A DNA stretch of 64,000 nucleotides from Bacteroidota bacterium (GTDB lineage: Bacteria > Bacteroidota > Bacteroidia > Flavobacteriales_F > PHOS-HE28), in NCBI GenBank assembly GCA_023418095.1, contig JAEZDL010000075.1, positions 1 to 64,000 of the forward strand, written 5' to 3'. The notes below the pieces were generated by a model. That model was given only the letters and a program-made list of their open reading frames with translations. It ran no database searches and had not been told where the DNA came from. Each line of letters opens with the position of its first letter. Positions within the stretch are counted from its first letter, which is position 1. Of this stretch, positions 1-9,461 are shown one piece after another. Both the position numbers and the translations under genes were made by a program.

Positions 1-93
1 AGCAGCACCATGGAATTCAGTCACTACGAGAACGCACCAAACAACGTCACCGAAGCTGTCCTGGCCAAGGTGCGTGGTAAAGTATCAGCATAA
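1..93 (+). CDS. fusA: Elongation factor G, C-terminal end (partial)
   Basis: The first 30 codons read in frame to a TAA and begin with the EF-G domain V ending ([13 protein letters not shown], then a short basic tail). EF-G is the ribosomal translocase GTPase; only its last residues are in the window, because the gene starts upstream. The stop lies four bases before rpsJ, with no tuf gene between. This fusA-rpsJ junction fits Bacteroidota, where tuf usually sits elsewhere. Confidence 0.85.
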   Translation, partial: SSTMEFSHYENAPNNVTEAVLAKVRGKVSA

Positions 94-97
94 CCCG

Positions 98-403
98 ATG
101 ACCCAGAAGATCCGGATAAAACTTCGGTCGTACGATCACAACCTCGTCGATAAGAGCGCCGAGAAGATCGTGAAGACGGTGAAGAGCACGGGCGCAGTAG
201 TGAGCGGGCCGATCCCTCTGCCTACGCACAAGCGCATTTTCACCGTGTTGCGTTCGCCGCACGTGAACAAGAAGGCACGTGAGCAGTTCCAATTGTGCAG
301 CTACAAGCGCATGATGGATATCTACAGCTCTTCTTCGAAGACGATCGATGCGCTGATGAAACTGGAACTCCCCAGCGGCGTGGATGTGGAGATCAAGGTC
401 TGA
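98..403 (+). CDS. rpsJ: 30S ribosomal protein S10
   Basis: The 101-aa product begins [20 protein letters not shown], the typical S10 opening, and has the family length. It is part of the 30S head and is also NusB's partner in antitermination. The frame is open further upstream from a GTG inside fusA, but the ATG at 98 gives the normal length and sits just after the fusA stop, so it is preferred. First gene of the S10 part of the cluster. Confidence 0.97.
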   Translation: MTQKIRIKLRSYDHNLVDKSAEKIVKTVKSTGAVVSGPIPLPTHKRIFTVLRSPHVNKKAREQFQLCSYKRMMDIYSSSSKTIDALMKLELPSGVDVEIKV

Positions 404-422
404 CCGATAACACAGTACTGCA

Positions 423-1040
423 ATGAGTGGTTTGTTAGGAAAAAAGATCGGCATGACCAGCCTGTTCGATACGGACGGTTCCCTAGTGGCCTGCACCGTG
501 ATCGAGGCGGAGCCGAACGTTGTCACCCAGGTGAAGACGGCGGAGAAGGATGGCTATGCGGCTGTTCAACTGGCCTACGGTGAGCGTCGCGAAAAGAGCA
601 CTCCGGCCGCAGCCATGGGACATTTCAAGAAGGCTGGTACAACCCCCAAGGTGAAGGCCCACGAATTCAAGGAGTTCGAGCAGGAATTGAAGTTGGGGGA
701 CAAGGTGGGGGTGGATCTTTTCGAGGAAGGGACCTACGTTACCGTTACCGGAAAAAGCAAGGGTAAAGGTTTCCAAGGCGTAGTGAAGCGCCATGGATTC
801 AGCGGTGTGGGTGAAGCCACGCACGGTCAGCACGATCGTTCGCGTGCACCTGGTTCGCTTGGTGGTTCATCCTACCCGTCACGCGTATTCAAAGGTCTCC
901 GGATGGCTGGACGCACTGGAGGAGACCGTATCACCACCGAGAATCTTAAGGTAGTGAAGGTGGATCAAGCTAAGAACCTGTTGTTGCTCAAGGGTACCGT
1001 ACCAGGTCCCAAAGGCAGCATCGTGATCATCTGGAAGTAA
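423..1040 (+). CDS. rplC: 50S ribosomal protein L3
   Basis: A 205-aa protein starting [15 protein letters not shown] with the conserved central loop around residues 135-170 ([20 protein letters not shown]). This loop reaches toward the peptidyl-transferase centre in known ribosomes. It lies 19 bases after rpsJ and one base before rplD, as expected for the S10 operon order rpsJ-rplC-rplD. Length is normal. Confidence 0.97.
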   Translation: MSGLLGKKIGMTSLFDTDGSLVACTVIEAEPNVVTQVKTAEKDGYAAVQLAYGERREKSTPAAAMGHFKKAGTTPKVKAHEFKEFEQELKLGDKVGVDLFEEGTYVTVTGKSKGKGFQGVVKRHGFSGVGEATHGQHDRSRAPGSLGGSSYPSRVFKGLRMAGRTGGDRITTENLKVVKVDQAKNLLLLKGTVPGPKGSIVIIWK

Positions 1041-1041
1041 G

Positions 1042-1671
1042 ATGGAACTGGAGATCTTCGCCAAGGACGGTAAGTCCACCGGCAAAAAAGCCAAGCTGAA
1101 CGACGCAGTGTTCGCGATCGAACCGAACGATCATGCGATCTGGCTCGATGTGAAACAGCATCTTGCCAACAAGCGTCAAGGGACCCACAAAACGCTCGAG
1201 AAGAGCGAGGTATCCGGATCGACAAAGAAGTTGCATCGCCAGAAGGGTACGGGTGGATCACGGAAAGGGAACATCAAGAGCCCACTGTTCAAGGGAGGTG
1301 CTCGTGTGTTCGGCCCGAAGCCGCGCGACTATTCCTTCAAGTTGAACAAGAAGGTAAAGGACCTTGCCCGCCGCAGTGCGCTCACGTACAAGGCGAAGGA
1401 TGGAGCGATCAAAGTGATCGATTCCGTTGGCATCTCGGCACCAAAGACGAAGGATTTCGCCAGTTTCCTCAAGTCGTTCCAACTGGATTCCCGAAAGAGC
1501 GTGCTAGTGGTGCCCTCCAAGGATGATAACGTGCTGATGAGCGCACGCAACCTCCAAGGGGCCCGTGTGGTGGTGGCTTCCGAGCTGAGCACCTATGATA
1601 TCATGAACTGCAATGGGATGTTGATCGTGCAGGACGCGATCGCTCCGCTCGAAGCCATTCTTACCAAGTAA
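1042..1671 (+). CDS. rplD: 50S ribosomal protein L4
   Basis: A 209-aa L4 with the conserved basic loop KLHRQKGTGGSRKGNIKSP near residues 63-81, which lines the peptide exit tunnel. The C-terminal half carries the SVGISAPKTKDF and LMSARNL segments of the family. It starts one base after the rplC stop and is probably translationally coupled. In Gammaproteobacteria L4 represses its own operon; nothing in this sequence shows whether that holds here. Confidence 0.97.
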   Translation: MELEIFAKDGKSTGKKAKLNDAVFAIEPNDHAIWLDVKQHLANKRQGTHKTLEKSEVSGSTKKLHRQKGTGGSRKGNIKSPLFKGGARVFGPKPRDYSFKLNKKVKDLARRSALTYKAKDGAIKVIDSVGISAPKTKDFASFLKSFQLDSRKSVLVVPSKDDNVLMSARNLQGARVVVASELSTYDIMNCNGMLIVQDAIAPLEAILTK

Positions 1672-1676
1672 AAGTC

Positions 1677-1970
1677 ATGAGCCAGACCATCATTCGTCCG
1701 ATCGTGACCGAAAAAATGACCGCCCAGGGTGAGAAAGAGGGCCGTTATGGTTTCGTCGTGGACAAGACAAGCAACAAGGTGCAGATCAAACAGGCGGTGG
1801 AAAAGGAGTATGGTGTCACCGTTACCGGTGTACGTACCATGATCGTGCGTGGCAAGAACCGCACGAGATATACCAAGAGCCTGATCCTGAAGGGACGCAC
1901 CCAGAGTTACAAAAAGGCGATCGTAAGCCTGAAGGAAGGTGAAACGATCGACCTGTACAGCAGCATTTGA
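1677..1970 (+). CDS. rplW: 50S ribosomal protein L23
   Basis: A 97-aa protein with the L23 opening IIRPIVTEKMT and the later IVRGKNRTRY stretch. L23 sits at the tunnel exit and is the docking site for trigger factor and SRP. Five bases separate it from rplD and 19 from rplB, in the standard order. Length is normal for bacterial L23. Confidence 0.96.
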   Translation: MSQTIIRPIVTEKMTAQGEKEGRYGFVVDKTSNKVQIKQAVEKEYGVTVTGVRTMIVRGKNRTRYTKSLILKGRTQSYKKAIVSLKEGETIDLYSSI

Positions 1971-1989
1971 CCCGGAAGTACACTAAGCA

Positions 1990-2829
1990 ATGGGCATACG
2001 TAAACTAAATCCGGTCACGCCTGGTACCAGGCACAAGGTGATCACCGATTTCGAAGGTGTCACCACGGCGGTACCAGAAAAGGGATTGACCAAGGGCACC
2101 GTTAAGAGCGGTGGCCGGAACAACCAGGGGAAGATGACCATGCGCTATATCGGCGGTGGCCATAAGCAACGGTATCGTGAGATCGATCTGAAGCGAGATA
2201 AGTACGGGATCCCTGCAGTGGTGAAGACCATTGAATACGATCCGAATCGCAGCGCACGGATCGCACTGCTGTTCTATGCCGACGGCGAGAAGCGCTACAT
2301 GCTGGCACCAACAGGCCTAAAGGTAGGTCAGGAAGTGATCAGTGGCCGCACCGGAGTTGCTCCCGAGGTAGGTAATACACTTCCATTGAGCGAGATCCCG
2401 GTGGGGACCGTGGTCCATAACATCGAATTGCAGCCTGGACGTGGAGGCGCGATCGCTCGCAGCGCAGGCACTTTCGCTCAATTGAGCGCGCGTGAAGGCA
2501 AGTATGCGACACTGAAAATGCCAAGTGGCGAGGTGCGCATGGTCCTTGTGGCATGTCTTGCTACTGTTGGAACCGTCGGGAACGCCGAGCATATGCTCCA
2601 AAAGAGCGGTAAGGCCGGCCGTAGCCGCTGGCAGGGTCGTAGGCCGCGCACGCGCGCTGTTGCGATGAACCCCGTTGATCACCCGATGGGTGGTGGCGAA
2701 GGTCGCGCATCAGGTGGACATCCACGGAGCCGCAAAGGATTGCTCGCCAAAGGGAAGAAGACCCGTAGGCCAAAGAATCCGTCCAACAAGTTCATTCTGG
2801 AACGCATCAATGCCCGCAAAGGCGCTTAA
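1990..2829 (+). CDS. rplB: 50S ribosomal protein L2
   Basis: A 279-aa L2, full length, with N-terminal [15 protein letters not shown] and the near-invariant C-terminal [20 protein letters not shown] around residues 225-244. That segment contains the histidine close to the peptidyl-transferase centre. L2 is needed for subunit association. It is followed six bases later by rpsS. Confidence 0.98.
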   Translation: MGIRKLNPVTPGTRHKVITDFEGVTTAVPEKGLTKGTVKSGGRNNQGKMTMRYIGGGHKQRYREIDLKRDKYGIPAVVKTIEYDPNRSARIALLFYADGEKRYMLAPTGLKVGQEVISGRTGVAPEVGNTLPLSEIPVGTVVHNIELQPGRGGAIARSAGTFAQLSAREGKYATLKMPSGEVRMVLVACLATVGTVGNAEHMLQKSGKAGRSRWQGRRPRTRAVAMNPVDHPMGGGEGRASGGHPRSRKGLLAKGKKTRRPKNPSNKFILERINARKGA

Positions 2830-2835
2830 TAGATC

Positions 2836-3105
2836 ATGAGCCGTTCGCTTAAAAAACCGCCTTTCATCCATTACAAGCTGCAAAAGCGTGTCATGGACGC
2901 ACAGTCAGGAGGAAAGAAGAATGTGATCAAGACCTGGTCACGGTCATCGACCATCACGCCTGAATTCGTAGGCCTGACGATAGCCGTTCACAATGGAAAC
3001 AAATTCATTCCCGTGTATGTAACGGAGAACATGGTTGGGCACAAGCTGGGAGAATTCGCTCCGACCCGCACTTACCGTGGCCACTCAGGGAATAAGAAGA
3101 ACTAA
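2836..3105 (+). CDS. rpsS: 30S ribosomal protein S19
   Basis: An 89-aa protein with the S19 signatures SRSLKKPPF at the start and [16 protein letters not shown] near the end. S19 lies in the 30S head beside S13. Two bases separate its stop from rplV, so translation of the two is probably coupled. Confidence 0.97.
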   Translation: MSRSLKKPPFIHYKLQKRVMDAQSGGKKNVIKTWSRSSTITPEFVGLTIAVHNGNKFIPVYVTENMVGHKLGEFAPTRTYRGHSGNKKN

Positions 3106-3107
3106 CG

Positions 3108-3503
3108 ATGGGAGCTCGAAAGAAGATCGCAGCGGACGCACGCAAAGAGGCCATGAAGTCGGTGGCCATCGCACAACTGCGTAACGTGCCCACATCGCCA
3201 AGGCGCATGCGCCAGGTGGCGGATAACATCCGTGGCATGGAGGTGGGCAAGGCACTTGGCCTGCTTCAGTTCCATACTCGCCACGCAAGCAGGCCGCTTG
3301 AGAAGCTGCTCCGCAGTGCCATCGCTAATTGGGAGGCCAAGAACGAAGGTCGCAAGGCCGACGAGGCTGGCTTGATCGTGAAGAGCATTCAGGTGAATGA
3401 AGCCCGTGGCTTGAAGCGCATGCTACCTGCACCGCAAGGCCGTGCATACCGCATGAAGAAGCGGAGCAATCATGTGAGTTTGATCGTCGACACCACCGTA
3501 TAG
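3108..3503 (+). CDS. rplV: 50S ribosomal protein L22
   Basis: A 131-aa L22, about 20 residues longer at the N terminus than the Escherichia coli protein; the extra part is a basic helix-like [19 protein letters not shown]. The core has [17 protein letters not shown] and the C-terminal loop [19 protein letters not shown] that extends into the exit tunnel. The extension looks genuine because the ATG lies right after the rpsS stop and no better start exists until inside the core. Confidence 0.96.
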   Translation: MGARKKIAADARKEAMKSVAIAQLRNVPTSPRRMRQVADNIRGMEVGKALGLLQFHTRHASRPLEKLLRSAIANWEAKNEGRKADEAGLIVKSIQVNEARGLKRMLPAPQGRAYRMKKRSNHVSLIVDTTV

Positions 3504-3524
3504 GCCGAAAAGAGAGAAAGAAAA

Positions 3525-4394
3525 ATGGGACAGAAAGCACACCCGATCGGCACCCGCCTGGGCTACATCAAGGGCTGGGATAGTAATTGGTACGGTGGGA
3601 ACAACTATACCGACAAACTGGTGGAGGACGAACAGATCCGCCAGTATTTGATGACGCGTCTGAAAAAGGCCAGCGTATCGAAGATCGTGATCGAGCGTAC
3701 ATTGAAGCTCGTTACAGTTACGATCAACACTGCCCGTCCAGGTGTGATCATCGGTAAGGGAGGAGCAGAAGTGGACAAGCTTCGTGAGGAGCTGAAGAAA
3801 CTTACCGGGAAGGATGTACAGATCAACATTTTTGAGATCAAACGTCCGGAACTGGATGCACGTCTGGTAGCAGATAGCATCGCCCGCCAGCTTGAAGGCC
3901 GGATCAGCTTCCGCCGTGCGATGAAGATGGCGGTTGCAAGCAGCATGCGCATGGGTGCTGAGGGTATCAAGCTTACGGTAAGCGGCCGGTTGAACGGAGC
4001 GGAGATCGCTCGTACCGAAAGCTATCGTGAAGGCCGCGTACCGCTTCACACGCTGCGTGCGGACATCGATTTCGCGATCACCGAAGCGCATACCAAAATG
4101 GGACGCATCGGTGTGAAGTGCTGGATCATGCGCGGTGAAGTATTCGGTAAGCGCGACCTAAGCCCGAACGTGGGCCAGGCGAAAGGCCAGGCAGGCAGCG
4201 CCGGATCTGGCCGGATGGGCGGTCCGGGTGGAGATAGAGGCGATCGTCGTGGCGGTGATCGGCGCGGCCCAGGCGGAGAACGTCGTGGTGGCGCAGGAGG
4301 TGATCGTCGCAGTCCAGGTGGAGACCGCCGTGCTGGAGGTCCTGGAGGAAATCGTGGAGGAGGTAATCGCGGTGGAAACCGTCCTAATAACTGA
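3525..4394 (+). CDS. rpsC: 30S ribosomal protein S3 with RGG-rich tail
   Basis: A 289-aa S3. Residues 1-215 are the ordinary protein: [18 protein letters not shown], the KH domain with the GKGG loop near residue 77, and the C-terminal domain ending at [14 protein letters not shown]. Residues from about 217 to 289 form a low-complexity tail of repeated [18 protein letters not shown] units ending NRPNN, made almost only of Gly, Arg, Asp, Pro and Asn. Family members are often 210-250 aa, so the tail is unusually long. The frame stays open and the next gene follows by five bases, so it is not an annotation artefact. Confidence 0.96.
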   Translation: MGQKAHPIGTRLGYIKGWDSNWYGGNNYTDKLVEDEQIRQYLMTRLKKASVSKIVIERTLKLVTVTINTARPGVIIGKGGAEVDKLREELKKLTGKDVQINIFEIKRPELDARLVADSIARQLEGRISFRRAMKMAVASSMRMGAEGIKLTVSGRLNGAEIARTESYREGRVPLHTLRADIDFAITEAHTKMGRIGVKCWIMRGEVFGKRDLSPNVGQAKGQAGSAGSGRMGGPGGDRGDRRGGDRRGPGGERRGGAGGDRRSPGGDRRAGGPGGNRGGGNRGGNRPNN

Positions 4395-4399
4395 TAGCG

Positions 4400-4822
4400 A
4401 TGTTGCAACCAAAGCGTAGCAGACGCCGCAATATGCACAAGGGCCGCATGAAGGGTGAGGCCCAGCGCGGACACCGTGTGGCTCTTGGATCATTCGGCTT
4501 GAAGGCGATGGATAGCGTGTGGCTTACTGGAAGGCAGATCGAAGCTGCCCGGGTAGCGCTCACAAGGTTCATGAAGCGTGAAGGCCAGGTGTGGATCAAA
4601 GTGTTCCCCGACAAGCCTGTTACCAGCAAGCCAGCAGAAGTGCGGATGGGAAAAGGTAAAGGCTCCCTGGACCATTGGGTAGCGGTAGTACATGCCGGCC
4701 GCATCATTTTCGAAGTGGATGGTGTCCCTACAGCAACAGCTCAGGAGGCGCTTCGGCTCGCTGCCCAGAAACTGCCGATCAAGACCAAGTTCGTTGTCCG
4801 TGAAGATTACGACGGCCAATAA
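4400..4822 (+). CDS. rplP: 50S ribosomal protein L16
   Basis: A 140-aa L16 beginning [19 protein letters not shown], followed by [16 protein letters not shown] and the [17 protein letters not shown] segment. L16 helps position tRNA in the A site. It follows rpsC by five bases and precedes rpmC by nine, the normal S10 order. Confidence 0.97.
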   Translation: MLQPKRSRRRNMHKGRMKGEAQRGHRVALGSFGLKAMDSVWLTGRQIEAARVALTRFMKREGQVWIKVFPDKPVTSKPAEVRMGKGKGSLDHWVAVVHAGRIIFEVDGVPTATAQEALRLAAQKLPIKTKFVVREDYDGQ

Positions 4823-4831
4823 GATAGTGTC

Positions 4832-5041
4832 ATGAAGAAGAAAGGACTCGAATTGAAGGATCTTACTGTTGCGGAACTGCAGGATAAGCTGCAGGACGAG
4901 CGGGGCGCACTTACCAGGTTACGCTTCAATCATACGGTAAGCCCGATCGAAAATCCCATGCAACTGCGTCAGAAGCGTAAGGATGTGGCAAGGATCCTCA
5001 CCGAGTTGCGCAAGCGTGAGAACAACGTTCAAAGCAAATAG
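4832..5041 (+). CDS. rpmC: 50S ribosomal protein L29
   Basis: A 69-aa mostly helical protein: [20 protein letters not shown], and near the C terminus the typical [17 protein letters not shown]29 sits near the tunnel exit next to L23. Position between rplP and rpsQ confirms the call. Confidence 0.95.
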   Translation: MKKKGLELKDLTVAELQDKLQDERGALTRLRFNHTVSPIENPMQLRQKRKDVARILTELRKRENNVQSK

Positions 5042-5045
5042 GACC

Positions 5046-5300
5046 ATGGAGCGCAAACTCAGGAAAGAGCGTGTAGGTGTTGTCACCAGCGACAAGATGA
5101 ACAAGAGCGTGGTGGTCATGGTCGAGCGCCGTGTAATGCACCCGAAATACAGGAAGTTCGTTAGGCTATCCAGCAAATTCATGGCCCACGACGAGAAGGA
5201 TGAGGCGCATATCGGTGATACGGTGCGGATCATGGAAACACGTCCCCTGAGCCGTCACAAACGCTGGCGTCTGGTGGAGGTTGTGGAAAGGGCCAAGTAA
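5046..5300 (+). CDS. rpsQ: 30S ribosomal protein S17
   Basis: The ATG at 5046 gives an 84-aa S17 ([20 protein letters not shown], later [20 protein letters not shown]). The frame is open further upstream through rpmC, but that part does not resemble S17, and the ATG just after the rpmC stop fits the family length. S17 is a primary binder of 16S rRNA helix 11. Confidence 0.96.
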   Translation: MERKLRKERVGVVTSDKMNKSVVVMVERRVMHPKYRKFVRLSSKFMAHDEKDEAHIGDTVRIMETRPLSRHKRWRLVEVVERAK

Positions 5301-5313
5301 AAACTCAGCAGCG

Positions 5314-5682
5314 ATGATCCAACAGGAATCCAGGCTTAACGTAGCAGACAATAGCGGAGCGAAGGAAGTGCTTTGCATCCGGGTGCTTGGTGGCACGGCC
5401 CGCCGATATGCTCGTATCGGTGATACGATCGTGGTCAGCATAAAGCAGGCCATGCCCAATGGAAGCACCAAGAAAGGCACCGTGCACAAGGCGGTCGTGG
5501 TCCGGACTAAAAAGGAGACGCGGCGGAAGGACGGCAGCTACATCCGTTTCGATGATAATGCTGTGGTGCTGCTCGATGCTGCAGGTGAAATGAAGGGGAC
5601 CCGCATCTTCGGACCTGTTGCCAAGGAGCTGCGCGAGAAGAAGTTCATGAAGATCATTTCCCTCGCACCGGAAGTGCTCTGA
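5314..5682 (+). CDS. rplN: 50S ribosomal protein L14
   Basis: With the start at 5314 the product is 122 aa, the standard L14 length: [20 protein letters not shown], and the C-terminal [18 protein letters not shown]. An in-frame upstream extension overlaps rpsQ and was rejected. It begins the spc part of the cluster; there is no internal terminator before it. Confidence 0.97.
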   Translation: MIQQESRLNVADNSGAKEVLCIRVLGGTARRYARIGDTIVVSIKQAMPNGSTKKGTVHKAVVVRTKKETRRKDGSYIRFDDNAVVLLDAAGEMKGTRIFGPVAKELREKKFMKIISLAPEVL

Positions 5683-5694
5683 ACACACAAGGAG

Positions 5695-6021
5695 ATGCAA
5701 AAGAAAACGCATATCAAGAAAGGGGACATGGTCCAGGTGCTTTCCGGGGTGGAACGCTCCAAGAAGGGCCGTGTGCTGGATGTGGATCGCGATCGGATGG
5801 TAGCATTCGTTGAGGGATTGAACATCAATAAGAAACATAGCAAACCCACTACCGCAAAGCCGCAAGGCGGTATCGTGGAGAAGGAGGGCCCGATCCACAT
5901 CAGCAACCTGATGCTGATCGACCCAAAGAGCGGAGAACCCACGCGAGTAGGCCGTAAGCTGGATAAGGACGGCCGGCTCGTGCGCACCAGCAAACGCACC
6001 GGAGAGGTGATCAAGTCATGA
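5695..6021 (+). CDS. rplX: 50S ribosomal protein L24
   Basis: A 108-aa L24 with an N-terminal KOW-type segment ([20 protein letters not shown]) and the [20 protein letters not shown] end. L24 starts 50S assembly. Its stop overlaps the rplE start by four bases (ATGA), which suggests coupling. Confidence 0.96.
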   Translation: MQKKTHIKKGDMVQVLSGVERSKKGRVLDVDRDRMVAFVEGLNINKKHSKPTTAKPQGGIVEKEGPIHISNLMLIDPKSGEPTRVGRKLDKDGRLVRTSKRTGEVIKS

Positions 6022-6581
6022 GTTACGTACCAAGGCTTCGCGCCAAATACCATGAGGAAGTGGCACCGAAGCTCATGAAGGAGTTCGGGTACAAGAGCCC
6101 GATGCAAGTGCCACGCCTGCAGAAGATCAGCCTGAACCAAGGGTTGGGAAGCGCTGTAGGTGATAAGAAGATCGTTGAGAGCGCCGTTGCCGAGATGTCC
6201 GTCATCGCTGGCCAGAAAGCGGTCCCTACACTTTCCAAGAAGGACATCAGCAATTTCAAATTGCGCAAAGGCATGCCGATCGGCGCACGGGTGACCCTTC
6301 GTGGTGAGCGCATGTTCGAATTCCTTGACCGATTGATCAGCGTTTCGTTGCCACGAACGAGGGACTTCCGGGGAGTGAAAGCCAACGGTTTCGATGGAAA
6401 AGGAAACTTCACCATGGGCGTGAAGGAACAGATCATCTTCCCGGAGATCGATATCGATAAAGTGAGCCGCCTGCAGGGTATGGATATCACTTTCGTTACA
6501 ACAGCCAAGACCGATGAGGAGGCCAAAGCGCTTTTGCGCGAATTGGGTTTCCCCTTCTCGGACAAGAACAAAGAACAGTAG
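6018..6581 (+). CDS. rplE: 50S ribosomal protein L5
   Basis: A 187-aa L5 with [40 protein letters not shown] and the C-terminal [20 protein letters not shown]5 binds 5S rRNA in the central protuberance. Start overlaps the rplX stop; rpsN follows by three bases. Confidence 0.97.
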   Translation: MSYVPRLRAKYHEEVAPKLMKEFGYKSPMQVPRLQKISLNQGLGSAVGDKKIVESAVAEMSVIAGQKAVPTLSKKDISNFKLRKGMPIGARVTLRGERMFEFLDRLISVSLPRTRDFRGVKANGFDGKGNFTMGVKEQIIFPEIDIDKVSRLQGMDITFVTTAKTDEEAKALLRELGFPFSDKNKEQ

Positions 6582-6584
6582 AAG

Positions 6585-6854
6585 ATGGCCAAGGAATCCA
6601 TGAAAGCCCGCGAGCGGAAGCGCGCGAAGATGGTGGAGAAGTATGCTGCCAAACGTGCCGCCTTGAAGGCCGCAGGTGATTGGGACGCATTGCAGAAACT
6701 TCCAGTGAACGGGAGCGCGGTACGCAAACACAACCGCTGCCAGCTTACCGGACGTCCGCGTGGCTACATGCGTTTGTTCGGCATATCACGGAACATGTTC
6801 CGGCAAATGGCACTGGAGGGTAAGATCCCAGGTGTGACCAAGAGCAGTTGGTAA
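6585..6854 (+). CDS. rpsN: 30S ribosomal protein S14 (zinc-free long form)
   Basis: An 89-aa S14 of the long type. It has the [20 protein letters not shown] core but only that single cysteine, so the CxxC...CxxC zinc site of the short form is absent. S14 is in the 30S head near S3 and S10. Order rplE-rpsN-rpsH is standard. Confidence 0.97.
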   Translation: MAKESMKARERKRAKMVEKYAAKRAALKAAGDWDALQKLPVNGSAVRKHNRCQLTGRPRGYMRLFGISRNMFRQMALEGKIPGVTKSSW

Positions 6855-6872
6855 CCAGGAAAGAGAACACAA

Positions 6873-7271
6873 ATGACGACCGATCCAATAGCCGATTACC
6901 TGACCCGGTTGCGCAATGCGATCCAAGCGCGCAAGAAGGTCGTGGAAGTGCCCGCCAGCAACCTGAAGAAGGATATCACGCGGATACTCTACGATAAGGG
7001 TTACATCCTGTCCTACAAGATGGAAGAGGATGGAAAACAGGGAAGGATCAAGATCGCTTTGAAATACAACGATCAGACCCGCCAGAACGCGATCAAGGAG
7101 CTTACAAGGGTAAGCTCACCAGGCCTGCGCAAGTACGCCCATGCCCAGGATCTTCCACGCGTATTGAATGGCCTTGGTGTCGCGATCATCTCCACCAGCA
7201 AGGGCGTGGTAACTGACAAGGAAGCAAGAGCCTTGAACGTAGGTGGCGAAGTGTTGTGCTACGTGAGTTAA
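6873..7271 (+). CDS. rpsH: 30S ribosomal protein S8
   Basis: A 132-aa S8 starting [19 protein letters not shown] and ending with the family's [25 protein letters not shown] segment. S8 binds 16S helix 21; in Escherichia coli it represses the spc operon, which cannot be judged here. Eighteen bases after rpsN. Confidence 0.97.
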   Translation: MTTDPIADYLTRLRNAIQARKKVVEVPASNLKKDITRILYDKGYILSYKMEEDGKQGRIKIALKYNDQTRQNAIKELTRVSSPGLRKYAHAQDLPRVLNGLGVAIISTSKGVVTDKEARALNVGGEVLCYVS

Positions 7272-7283
7272 GAAGATAAGAAG

Positions 7284-7838
7284 ATGTCACGCATAGGAAA
7301 AGCACCGATCAATGTACCCAAAGGGGTGCAGATCACGATCAGCGACAAGAACATCGTAACTGTGAAAGGGCCCAAGGGTACTCTTGAGCAGGCGGTAGAT
7401 CCCAACATCAGCATGAAACAGGATGATGGGGTCCTTACTGTGGAACGTCCAAGTGATGCCAAGCCACATCGTGCCAAGCACGGCCTGTACCGTGCTTTGA
7501 TCGCGAACATGGTACAGGGCGTAAGCGAAGGTTTTGTCGTGCAGCAGGAACTGGTCGGTGTGGGGTATCGCGCGGTCGCCAAGGGCCAGCAGCTTACGCT
7601 TTCGCTCGGTTTTTCGCATACCGTGACCATCGAGCTTCCACCGCAGATCAAAGTATCCGCGGCCCAGGAAAAAGGTAAGAATCCGATCGTACGTCTGGAA
7701 TCACCGGATAAGCAACTGATCGGACAAGTAGCGGCCAAACTCCGCTCGTTGCGCAAACCGGAGCCATACAAGGGCAAGGGTGTACGCTTCGTGGGTGAAG
7801 TTGTGCGTCGTAAGGCAGGTAAAGCAGCAGGTAAATAA
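7284..7838 (+). CDS. rplF: 50S ribosomal protein L6
   Basis: A 184-aa L6 with [16 protein letters not shown] at the start and the C-terminal signature [20 protein letters not shown]. Two homologous halves are visible, as in the family. L6 lies near the GTPase-associated region. Eight bases before rplR. Confidence 0.97.
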   Translation: MSRIGKAPINVPKGVQITISDKNIVTVKGPKGTLEQAVDPNISMKQDDGVLTVERPSDAKPHRAKHGLYRALIANMVQGVSEGFVVQQELVGVGYRAVAKGQQLTLSLGFSHTVTIELPPQIKVSAAQEKGKNPIVRLESPDKQLIGQVAAKLRSLRKPEPYKGKGVRFVGEVVRRKAGKAAGK

Positions 7839-7846
7839 GAACAGCC

Positions 7847-8200
7847 ATGGCATTCGATAGGATCGCACGCCGACTCAAGATCAAGCAGCGGGTACGCAAG
7901 AAGGTTCACGGTACGCAGGAACGTCCACGCCTTTCGGTGTATCGGAGCAACACGGGAATGTACGTTCAATTGGTGGACGATGAAACCGGACGCACGCTTG
8001 TCAGCGCTTCTTCCTTGAAGGAAAAGGCGGCCAATGGAATTCCCAAGATCGAACAAGCGAAGAAGGTCGGGCAAGCGATCGCCGAGAAGGCGAAGGCCGC
8101 CGGTATCGAAAAGGTCGTTTTCGATCGGAATGGTTATCTGTACCACGGACGAGTTAAAGCACTTGCAGATGCTGCACGTGAAGCCGGTCTCAACTTTTGA
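7847..8200 (+). CDS. rplR: 50S ribosomal protein L18
   Basis: A 117-aa L18: basic N-terminal arm [20 protein letters not shown], the [11 protein letters not shown] motif, and the C-terminal [20 protein letters not shown]. It binds 5S rRNA together with L5. Normal length and position. Confidence 0.97.
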   Translation: MAFDRIARRLKIKQRVRKKVHGTQERPRLSVYRSNTGMYVQLVDDETGRTLVSASSLKEKAANGIPKIEQAKKVGQAIAEKAKAAGIEKVVFDRNGYLYHGRVKALADAAREAGLNF

Positions 8201-8212
8201 TCACAATAGCTG

Positions 8213-8731
8213 ATGTCTGAAACGAACAATAAGAAGGTCAAGAGCAGCGATCTCGAGCTGAAGGATAAGCTGGTAGCTCTCAACCGCGTAACGAAGGTGA
8301 CCAAAGGTGGCCGTACCTTCACTTTCGCAGCCATTGTGGTGGTAGGCAACGAGAACGGTGTCGTAGGGCATGGTCTCGGCAAGGCCAAGGAGGTGCAAGA
8401 GGCGATCGCCAAGGGGATCGACGATGCGAAGAAGAACCTGGTGAAGGTTCCAGTACTGAAAGGTACGATCCCGCATCCGCAGGAAGGTAAGTTCGCTGGC
8501 GCCCAGGTATTCCTCAAGCCAGCGGCACATGGTACCGGTGTGATCGCCGGTGGTGCGATGCGTGCGGTGCTCGAGTCCGTGGGTATCACCGATGTACTCG
8601 CCAAGAGCAAGGGTAGCAGCAATCCCCACAACGTGGTGAAGGCGACCATCGAAGCACTCGTAAGCTTGCGCGATGCGAACGCAGTGGCCAGGCAGCGCGG
8701 AGTGAAACTGGATAAGGTTTTCAACGGATAA
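8213..8731 (+). CDS. rpsE: 30S ribosomal protein S5
   Basis: A 172-aa S5 with the double-stranded-RNA-binding segment [20 protein letters not shown] and the [19 protein letters not shown] motif. S5 contributes to decoding fidelity at the mRNA entry. Start is an ATG 12 bases after rplR. Confidence 0.97.
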   Translation: MSETNNKKVKSSDLELKDKLVALNRVTKVTKGGRTFTFAAIVVVGNENGVVGHGLGKAKEVQEAIAKGIDDAKKNLVKVPVLKGTIPHPQEGKFAGAQVFLKPAAHGTGVIAGGAMRAVLESVGITDVLAKSKGSSNPHNVVKATIEALVSLRDANAVARQRGVKLDKVFNG

Positions 8732-8767
8732 GTAGAATAAGGTTCCGATATTCGCGGAACGAAGACC

Positions 8768-8947
8768 ATGAGCAAGCTGATCATAACACAAACTCGCAGC
8801 CAGATCAAGTGTCCCAAGCGTCAGAAGGACACCTTGAAAGCCTTGGGACTTGGCCGCATCGGCAAACGGGCTGAAGTGGAGGGTACGCCGCAGATCCGCG
8901 GCATGGTTGAAAAGGTGCACCATTTGGTGACCGTACAGGACGCTTGA
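8768..8947 (+). CDS. rpmD: 50S ribosomal protein L30
   Basis: A 59-aa product: MSKLIITQTRSQIKCPKRQK, then TLKALGLGRIGKRAEVEGTP and a C-terminal MVEKVHHLVTVQDA. This is the normal compact bacterial L30. A short hairpin (GTTCCG/CGGAAC, 8742-8759) lies in the 36-base gap after rpsE; its role is unknown. Position between rpsE and rplO confirms the call. Confidence 0.96.
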   Translation: MSKLIITQTRSQIKCPKRQKDTLKALGLGRIGKRAEVEGTPQIRGMVEKVHHLVTVQDA

Positions 8948-8966
8948 TATATAGAAGAACAAGACG

Positions 8967-9440
8967 ATGGATCTGAGCAGACTCAAACCGGCTGAAGGAG
9001 CCACCAAGAAAGAGAAACGGATCGGCCGCGGCGAAGGCAGTGGTCGTGGTGGCACCTCCACGCGCGGTCATAAAGGTGCGCAATCGCGTGCTGGTTACAG
9101 CCGTAAGCGTGGTTTCGAAGGCGGGCAGATGCCATTGGTGCGCCGCGTTCCGAAATTCGGCTTCACGAACCCAACCCGGGTCGAATACAAAGGGATCAAC
9201 CTCGATACTCTTCAAAGCTTGGCCGATTCCCAAAGCTTGAGATCGATCAATCCTGAAGTACTCTACACCAATGGCTTGATCGCTAAGAATGATAAGCTGA
9301 AGGTGCTGGGCCGGGGGGATCTGAAGTCGGCGATCGATATCGAGGCACATGCTTTCAGTGCAAACGCCAAAAGCGCTATCGAGAAGGCTGGCGGAAAAGC
9401 CCTTACGATCGCACGCAAAGAGGATAAGTCGGATCAGTAG
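8967..9440 (+). CDS. rplO: 50S ribosomal protein L15
   Basis: A 157-aa L15 whose N-terminal third is the glycine/arginine-rich RNA-binding region RIGRGEGSGRGGTSTRGHKG, followed by GFEGGQMPLVRRVPKFGF. The C-terminal folded part ends with AIEKAGGKALTI. Gene order rpmD-rplO-secY is standard. Confidence 0.97.
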   Translation: MDLSRLKPAEGATKKEKRIGRGEGSGRGGTSTRGHKGAQSRAGYSRKRGFEGGQMPLVRRVPKFGFTNPTRVEYKGINLDTLQSLADSQSLRSINPEVLYTNGLIAKNDKLKVLGRGDLKSAIDIEAHAFSANAKSAIEKAGGKALTIARKEDKSDQ

Positions 9441-9461
9441 GAACCGAAGTAGACAAAAGGA

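Noticed and set aside
5538..6731. Open minus-strand frame of 397 codons across rplX-rplE
   Set aside because: It lies antisense to two clear ribosomal protein genes and its translation has no recognisable motif; such shadow frames are common in this GC- and GATC-rich sequence.
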